Below are positions 56,226 to 64,000 of a DNA stretch of 64,000 nucleotides, in pieces; the stretch's first letter is position 1; each line of letters opens with the position of its first letter. The stretch covers positions 17,186,501 through 17,250,500 of the forward strand of contig CM072341.1 in the NCBI GenBank assembly GCA_036874045.1. The letters run 5' to 3'. The position numbers and the translations under genes were made by a program. Below the pieces are notes generated by a model that searched no databases, was not told the DNA's origin, and saw only the letters and a list, made by a program, of their open reading frames with translations. This stretch comes from Cymodocea nodosa. Its lineage: Eukaryota; Streptophyta; Magnoliopsida; Alismatales; Cymodoceaceae.

Positions 56226-58880
56226 CTTCACAATTCTTATCTCCTTCCTCCTTTCTTCTTCTTCTTCTTCTTCTTCCTCCTCCTTCTATTATCTATCGAA
56301 CCCAACAAAACTTCTGCCGAGCTCGCCAAATTCTCCAAAGATTGATGAACCTCGAATCACCGAAGAGCACACACGTGAGAGATTGTCCAAGCTCGCACGC
56401 ACAGCACCAGCAAACGATGCATCGCATGATGACTTGCGAAGACGGAAAGAACGTTGCTCACTCACTTGGGCATGGAGTTCGCCGATGACTCACCAGCCTT
56501 TGTCCCTAACGTGTGGAGGTCACCGGTGGTGATAGCGTTCAAGCTTTAACTACGCACGGCACTAGCAAACAACTCACTTCGTGGCGACCAAACTTACACC
56601 TCCTCCCTGCGTAAAAGATCGTCGCAAGCGGCAACGACGCCTTCTCAGCCTGCGTTCGGTAGAGGCGTTGGAGCGCATCCTAAATAAATAATTTAATTGA
56701 AGCTAAAGTAACGGTCAATACAATATATTTCTATAGGACGTTATATTTTTCCAACTTCTTAAAAATGTCGTCAAATGATTTCTAGAAGCTCAATACGTCT
56801 TCTAAAGTTAAATAGTTGCAACTCTTTAAAAACTAGAGGTGATGCTATCAAACGCAGCCTCAGCTTAACAAATCATCAAGAACAATCAATCCTCTGCTAC
56901 CAAAGTTCCTTAGTTTTCTCTTCAATCGACACAAAATCAATTATCCAAGTATTTCATTAAAATATGTACTAACTAACTATCCAAGCATGATGACTAAACT
57001 ACTCTCTAATTACTCTATATAGTTAATCTTATCCAATTGTAACAAGAAACATGGCAATTTCTTTTTCCATTTTGATATTGTTATTATCTTTTATCACTCT
57101 TTCAATTTTCAAAGTTCCAAAAGTTAATAAGCATATCTTGAGATTCATTTTATAGATCTTCCAACAATTATAAATTTGATGTAATAATGAATAATCTAAT
57201 AACTTTTTTTGTGTAATTTATTTCTTTTTATATTCATTTAATTGAGAGATTTTCGAAATTTGCTAGCAAATTTCAAAACCTATGATTATAAAAATCAAAT
57301 ATTATCATTTAATCAAAAAATGAGGTTACATTGCATGTAAATTACAGTCAACCAAACATAGCACAATTTATCTACAATTTTTAGGTTAGCCATTCACATG
57401 CTCTTAAAAATATTGAGGTTCCATTTCCAAGAGCAATATATATAACAATAATAAAGTCAGTATCAAAATGGCTCAATTTTTTTTCCTCCATGCATCGTAA
57501 TCGTTGAAAACTATCTACATATTAATTTGTCCCTATCGTTGAATAGAAGGAAAGTTATTTTATATTCTCCATGGGACTTATAGTTTGTACAATTCTTGTC
57601 AATTTTACACCTTTTTTCTCTTATATGTCTTAACATGCCAAGGTCAGGTGAAATCGATCTACGTAACTGTTGATTTTTATGTTAGAAAAATCTCACACTA
57701 GGAAAAATAAGAATAGGATTGGGTGTTATATATAATAAATTCATTTACTCATTGTCAATTAATTTTAAATTAAATTCTTTAGATAATATTGAAATTAGCA
57801 TACATATATTTATCTATGAATATTTGTATACACGTAACTAAATCACAAACGGAAAATAACGTTAGAAAAATCTTACATCGATAAAAATACTTTTTTTTAC
57901 TAATGTTACAGTTGTTGGATTGTAAAATCATGAAATGGACAATTCCTGAATGCAACCGAAGTTCCCATGTTCTAAATTCAACCGAAAACACCAGCGTTAT
58001 AAATAAATAGAAAAAGTTGAGGATTCATGCTTGCACGAAAGGCGGCATCGAAAGGTTATTGTTATAGAGCAAGATATTCGTCATTAATATATATCTTCAC
58101 GTACAAAGAAAATATTAGTTTATTTTTGTTTATATAAGTTTATTTATGCAGTGAACATCTCTCTACGTGGTGTAATGTGCTCTGCCTCGACGAACATGCA
58201 ATGCATGCATCCAATATTATTATTATTATTATTATTTAACATTGAAGATGTTGAAGACCACGATAGTCCACCAAATATCATAAGATGGCATTTCCGTAAA
58301 TAACACCCTTTTTTTTTGTAGACAATTAAACCACGCTCATTCGTCTCTTCTGAAGAACATGAGAATAATATATTATTGTGAAAAAAAAAGACAAAGGGGA
58401 GAAGTGTAACGTCCCGTCTGGGAGGACCGTGACAAGTATCACGTGAGAAAGAAGGGATGGGCCGAGCGGACGAGGACGACGCACATGACGCCCGGTGAAA
58501 CGCACGCCTGCAGAAACGAACGACAGCTTGGGTCCAACCAGAACGACCATGCAATTTCAAATTTTTTATTTTTTATTTTTACTGAAAAAATTTATGGATG
58601 ACAATTCTCACTCTTGTTTTATGACTATAAATCATATTTTTACTTCTTTCGTAAATTACATAAATGATATACCAAAACTAAATTATAATAACCTTTTTTA
58701 ATGTGGGTCCAACTTGGACGGAACCCCAAGAGTTGGACGGGCCCAGAACAGAAGACCGGTCGTACCACCACGTGCCCGTCGATCGTGCTCCTGGTCTAGG
58801 CTCCGGCCCACTTGGGCCCACACTCACGGGTGCAGCGATGGAAAAGCGGCAGTCTCATCTCAATCTTCACCGTTATTTGA

Positions 58881-58883
<3 letters not shown>

Positions 58884-58962
<79 letters not shown>
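58884..58962. repeat. Compound (TA)n(GA)n microsatellite
   Basis: About 20 TA units (to 58924) are followed without a break by about 19 GA units. Confidence 0.95.
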
Positions 58963-58964
<2 letters not shown>

Positions 58965-59896
58965 CTTAAAACTGTGGTGGGCTTGTATTGTACCATTCAG
59001 ACGGGCCCGTAAATGACAGACGGACCACTAATGGAATGGGCCTCTATATGAGAGTGGGACCAGTGATGCTGGATATGGGTCAAGAAGAATTAGACCCAAG
59101 GCCCGTAGACTGGAGGTCCACTGGACCTGCACCCTAATTAATATTAGAAACCCTTGGACGTAAATAGAGATCTAATTTTGTTTTATTTTACACTCTTAAT
59201 TAATGTCATGACTTATCTCGATGATTTATTCTTTTAATATATGCGGCATATATCAAAGCTATGCCACATAAATGACTTACTTTTCTAATAGATCCCCGTC
59301 ATCATGTTTTCCATCCAACAATATCTATATTAAAAAAGGCCAAGATAAAGACGTTATATCAATTAAGAAGGCACATCTTAGTGAAAGGATATTGCACAAT
59401 TAGCTAAGAGGATAAGGATAAAGATAACATTAGACCATCGTATCAATGGTTTCTTCCCATTGAAGTTATTAACATGACGTGCTAACATTTTCCTTAGAAA
59501 ACGTGAGAACTAAATCATCCTGATATTTTCCAACAAACAAACTCTATATTATTTAATAACAATAATCACAACAATTACGTTGATAATAAATGCAATTAAG
59601 GGAAAAATTATCATTCAAATATATCGTTTAAAAATGTTGCAGATCTTATGATTTAGATACGTTAACTTAAAATCTATCGATAATGAATATTACATTTAAA
59701 ACAAATGTTTACAAGAAAAATGTAACTCTTTATTTCAAATATAATATTCACCGTTGATTAAAATTCTAGTATTGACTTTAAATATTCAAAAGACAATAAT
59801 CGATAAGCATCATTCTTTGGATCTTCGTTGAGTTCGTGAACCTTCGAAAGTGGTCGCGCAGGTTTATATAAAATGGTTTGTTCTAACCTCCACAGG

Positions 59897-59945
59897 CCGG
59901 CCCGTACCCAATTGATAAATCCTCCGCCGATGGGTACGGGTCGGG
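59897..59945. repeat. GC-rich inverted repeat
   Basis: CCGGCCCGTACCCA (59897-59910) pairs with TGGGTACGGGTCGGG (59931-59945), leaving a 20-nt loop. It lies in a spacer and is probably a transposon relic or hairpin-forming site. Confidence 0.7.
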
Positions 59946-60380
59946 ACCTCAAGTATATCCACAACAAGAATTTAAAAAAAAAAAAAGAAGCTTTCATCCG
60001 AACCTGATCTATAAATTCTTTTATCATACGTAATATCAAACGTTGGAAAGATGTAAAGAGTGACCAATACTTGAACCCAATACCCCGTACCTTATTATTA
60101 TTTTTTAAATCTTAGTCATTCGTGCAAGCATACGTATGACTGGATTTGTAATTATAAATAAGAAATTATAATTGATTGGTGGTAAATGGGCATTTTGCCT
60201 TTTACCGTTGGTCAATCTTTACAGGCAAAAATAAAAGATAAATCACGTTATTCGTTCTTAAGTACATTAAATAATATATGTTGTTCCCATAAAGGAACGA
60301 AAGATTTGCTACATCCATTTCTGCCTCGCGCTCTCTCGTACTTCTCTCTCGTTGCTGAAGGTGATGAGATCGTGAGGAGG

Positions 60381-63300
60381 ATGGGGTCCGGAAGCCGCCG
60401 CCCGGCTTGGTTGACGTCCCGGAAGGAACACAATGCAGGTCAGGCACTTCGTTTTCTGTTGGATCGGGTCGTTGCTTTTTGTTCTGCTCGTGTCTTTTTC
60501 TATTGTGCATCGATCTTTTAGAGTAAGTGAGTAACGACATTTATTTGAACTCGCATTGGTTATGGATCGGATGTTTGTCGAATCGGTGCTGCTGCTGGAA
60601 GCAGCGGGGTTTGGTTCGTGTCTGGTTCTTCTCGTTAGATCACAGATGACGATCTTAATCGGCCTGTTGAATTCTAAACGTTCTTTTTTGTTTTATTGTG
60701 CTGAGAATAAACACATTTGATCCTTTCCGCAATGAATGTGTTGTTATTCGATGGAGAAGGGCGTCGTTTGTTGCTTCGGGTTACGCAATTTTCTATTTCG
60801 GTTTCCTAGTATTGCTCGTTACAAATTTGGCTTTTTTCCCCCAATTTTGATTGGCTATGTTTCCTTTTGGACCATTCTTTAAAAATTTTAAATTATTTGA
60901 CTGTTCAATGGTTGTTACAGAGATTCGTGAAAAGCATCGTTGGGAACTGGCAAATTTGACACTTACAACACGACCTTTCAGGACATTGCAGCTGTTCATG
61001 CTTGCAATTCTTTTTTACCTGAAAAGATCTATTCTTTATGTCTTCGGAAATTTTGATCGGCTCGTGGCGATATGCATCTTCGTTTCCGCTTCTGGATTTC
61101 TACTACTCCTGGAGGATGCTCTCCGTGAAAAGGCATGCAATTTTACTTATAATGGAAACGATGGTATATTTTTTGAACAGAGAAATGGTGATATATAATG
61201 CACGAAAGATGAATATTTTTACAACTTATATATATTATTGGTAAAATCGATACCTTCCTCAACAAAAGGTAAGACGTTATTTGAGTACTGGACTAGACGA
61301 ATTTAACCTCCTATGTTTAGGTTGCCAATTGATAACGATTATGGTGCCCGTTGGAGTTATCAGAACCTTCTAACAATGAAAAGTCAAAGCCAACTTAACT
61401 TTATGAGGTCTCCTTTTTTAACAAAACCTGGGTCAAAAAGATAGTGAGCCATATTTACCGTCAAGCATAATCTTCACTAGTGGGAAAAATAAATAAAACT
61501 TATACAGGAAAACCACGATGAAAACTGAACACCAATCATTTTTTTGAAATCCAATAAAACATTTAAATCTAAATGTTTGGTTTTACACACTAAGGTATTG
61601 ATTCTTTGTTCAAGTTGCTTCTTTTGCAGAATTACAGTATTTAGTTTCCTTGTATGATGTGCAGCATCTCCAGGAATTGCTTAACTACTTTAGATTTGGA
61701 TTCTGGTGGGTTGCACTTGGTATTGCATCATCTATTGGTCTAGGTACGACTGTTATTTGGTGGCATCATCAAAGAATTACTTTCAATTTGTGCTTGATTG
61801 TATGTGTGAACAAAAGCTATAGTTTTTCTTGAAAATTTAGTTTGTTTTAATCTTTTCATGTAACCTCAAGTAATATTGCAATTTTTTTGAAAGGGAAATT
61901 TTAAAGTTAGTTGCACCTCTGAGTGCAATTTTGGAAAAAAATGGCAATATATAAACATTTTTGAGCAATTCTTATTCATAGTAATGAGAATTGCCCTACC
62001 TATCTTCAAAAAGATATTTATAAGTAATTTGAATTAGCGTTGATATGATATTAATTCTAAATTACTATTGGAATCAGAAACTTGGAATGGAAAAAATTAA
62101 GCTAATTAACCCAAAAGCTTAAGCCCATTTATGTTATCTTTTTATATTTTGGATGGTTATCTGGTTAACTAAGCTCCAGTTTGGTAAAGTTTCCATTGGG
62201 CTGGAACTTCCAAGAGTCAAATATTTCAAGCTTCAATTAGGGCTCATTCATTGAACTTAAAAATAAGAGCTTTCAAGATTTTTTTTGAACCAAGGGTCAG
62301 TTTGAAACTACTTCACCAGCTTGTTGGGGTTGTCCACTCTTTGTTGCTTCAAATCATCCTGTGTTAACTGTAATAAGTCTCTGCTGATTTGCTGGTGAAA
62401 ATGCAAGTTATAGTGACTTATGAGACAACAAAAATCATTGTTTATTTGAGGACTTCTCTAGTTCATGTGCATTAGTACTTGGATATTCATATTTTCTGGT
62501 CTTTTGGGATTAAATTGGAAAGCAGGCATTGACCTTTTTCAAATTTAATAAATGTTGGTTCATTCTATATTTTGTGACAGTTATTTTCAGAAAGAATGTG
62601 TTGATAAATGCATTTTCAATTTCAAATGTAAATTTGTAAACTCTGATTTCCTGGAACCTTAGGATAATGCCAGTTTTATGCAACAGAAACTTGAGGATTG
62701 AAATTTTGCTTTTTTACAGAAAATTCCTGACACAAATCATACTAATTTCCTACGGCTACCATTTTTTATACCAAACAGGTGTGTATATAATATATACAAT
62801 CCTGAAATTTGTTGGTCTTTCTCTTGCACAGGATCTGGCCTGCATACATTTGTCATGTATTTAGGTCCCCATATTGCACTATTTACGATAAAGTCCATGC
62901 AGTGTGGGCGAACTGACCTGAAGATTGCACCATATGACACCATACAACTAAAAGGCAGTCCTTCATGGCTTGAAAAGGATTGCCTTGCTTTTGGCCCACC
63001 CTTGTATCCCTCAATTCCTGACTCATTAGTCAGGGTTCCTTTCAATAGCATACTAAAGCAAGTTGAGCTTGAGGCTGTTCTATGGGGCATTGGAACTGCA
63101 CTTGGGGAACTTCCTCCTTATTTTATCTCGAGAGCAGGTCAATATGTTTTGTCTATGACATTTATTTCGTCATTATCTGAACTCTTAGCAACTTTTTATT
63201 TGCATGCACAATGAGATAACATTGTCTTAATTAACCTGAAACAAAGTCACATGCATCTAGCCTTTTAATGTCTTACCTGTGCTGAAGCACAAAAAGACAT

Positions 63301-63637
63301 TTGAGATTATCTTCTAACAGTACGGTAATCAAGCAAAAAGTAGTGAAAATAAACCATGAACTAAATAATCTCTTTCTGGCAGAATTATTGCAAAATTGTA
63401 TCTACCGTTTGTTACACAGTTGTTATGGAAAATCAGTGCCTGCAATCTTGAACTGGTCTCGTTGTAACATAGGATTGAATTGCAGCACAGATGTCGGGAA
63501 ACAAGTTCACTGCATTGGAGTTCAATGACACTTCTCAAAAACGTGGAGCTGTTTCTTCTCTATTGAATAAGCTTGAACGATGGCTGTTTTCTAGTTCACA
63601 GCATGTCAACTTTTTCATAATTTTGGTGCTTGCATCG
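60381..63637 (+). CDS. KMS1: KMS1/VMP1-type ER membrane protein (vacuole membrane protein 1 homologue), 5' part
   Basis: This is a multipass ER protein of the VMP1/DedA-like group (plant KMS1/KMS2), linked to ER-Golgi membrane traffic and ER structure. Five coding exons are visible: 60381-60438, 60921-61132, 61665-61743, 62832-63137 and 63486-63637, giving exactly 250 codons; the rest lies beyond the window. Diagnostic blocks are IREKHRWELANLTLTTRPF, HLQELLNYFRFGFWWVALG, GSGLHTFVMYLGPHIALFTI, MQCGRTDLKIAPYDTIQL, GIGTALGELPPYFISRA and SSSQHVNFFIILVLAS. Hydrophobic segments lie in exons 2, 3, 4 and 5. The intron after exon 2 has a GC donor (GAAAAG|GCATGC); no GT site nearby keeps the frame and the conserved EK|HLQ junction. 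Other junctions are GT/AG. Start: GAGGATGGGGTCCGG. Confidence 0.9.
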
Positions 63638-64000
63638 GTGAGATGTTCTCTTCTGTTGCCTCTCCTAATTTGTTGTAGCTTTCCCTGTATTTAAGTTTCT
63701 TCTCTCTTGTCGTTCTTGTATGGGCAATTAAGAATATGCAAAAATCTTAAGAAAATGATCCTTCATAAGATATGATTGATCTAATTATCAGGGGTGGGTG
63801 AGAAGGAATTGTTCAGAGAACTCGAAGTCCAAAAAATACTATCATATAAGTTGTAGATTATTGTTAATGGTTCAACCATGATTTGAATAAATAATTGACC
63901 GAAATCATTGATTAATCAATGGTTGAGACAATCACTTCAAAGTAGGTTTGTTTGGTTTTTAAATCCATGTTTCTTTGTGAGTTTGTATGATTAAAATTTC
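63638..64000. other. Start of KMS1 intron 5, cut by the window edge
   Basis: Follows exon 5 after TCG|GTGAGA. It holds AT-rich intron sequence only; the next coding exon, expected to begin with VPNPLFDL-like residues, is outside the window. Confidence 0.6.

Larger units (their letters stand above)
56226..60380. other. Spacer upstream of KMS1, with several repeats
   Basis: A TTC/TCC-rich microsatellite lies at 56250-56285, followed by a GC-richer block to about 56680 with no recognisable product. After AT-rich sequence, 58380-59120 is GC-rich with several GGGCC/GGCCC motifs and a TA/GA microsatellite. A hairpin is at 59897-59945. No gene is supported. The last few hundred bases are the probable promoter of the KMS1-like gene. 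Confidence 0.4.

Noticed and set aside
58144..58560. 138-codon minus-strand ORF
   Set aside because: Contains a run of Asn from an ATT repeat and no conserved motif; probably chance.

Overview
The window reads as nuclear DNA of a flowering plant. It has intron-rich genes with GT/AG (once GC/AG) junctions, AT-rich spacers full of degenerate retroelements and microsatellites, a nuclear-type tRNA-Arg, and plant-only families (DUF868, neprosin/DUF239, AG-peptide, LRR-III receptor kinase). The compact, GC-rich single-exon genes (receptor kinase, DUF868) beside AT-rich spacers hint at a monocot, but that is inference.

Layout. 1-8940: AT-rich spacer with no gene I can support. 8941-9013: tRNA-Arg(CCT). 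9277-17411 (+): retromer subunit VPS26, 11 coding exons, the first holding only the ATG; intron 7 carries a dead RTE-type LINE fragment and an Au-like SINE. 18909-24838 (-): alpha-tubulin, 5 exons, convergent with VPS26; its introns hold a MITE and a second RTE LINE fragment. 24839-30432: AT-rich TE graveyard with one copia-type LTR plus primer-binding site and a 59-bp tandem repeat. 30586-32325 (+): LRR receptor-like pseudokinase, convergent with an arabinogalactan-peptide gene (32800-33000, -). 33001-40081: long spacer with LTR-like sequence and a near-perfect hairpin. 40082-42865 (-): neprosin/DUF239 protein, 7 exons. 44404-45290 (+): scattered coding-like pieces of an unidentified secreted product. 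46696-46863 (-): small cysteine-rich secreted peptide. 48095-48362 (-): orphan exon-like ORF. 49213-50097 (-): DUF868 protein. 54489-56225 (-): 3' LTR plus reverse-transcriptase/RNase H remnant of a Ty1-copia element. 60381-63637 (+): first five coding exons of a KMS1/VMP1-type ER membrane protein that runs off the right edge.

The genes do not form a pathway or cluster. VPS26 (endosomal sorting), alpha-tubulin and KMS1 (ER/Golgi membrane organisation) are housekeeping cell-biology genes that happen to be neighbours; the AG-peptide, neprosin protein, Cys-rich peptide and receptor kinase are secreted or cell-surface products. I did not find a convincing new system. The best leads are the small Cys-rich peptide, the unassigned exon-like pieces at 44.4-45.3 kb and 48.1-48.4 kb, the 37.7-kb hairpin, the degenerate pseudokinase, and unusual gene structures (ATG-only exon, GC donor). 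All exon models come from reading splice sites and protein similarity by eye; no alignment or transcript was available.
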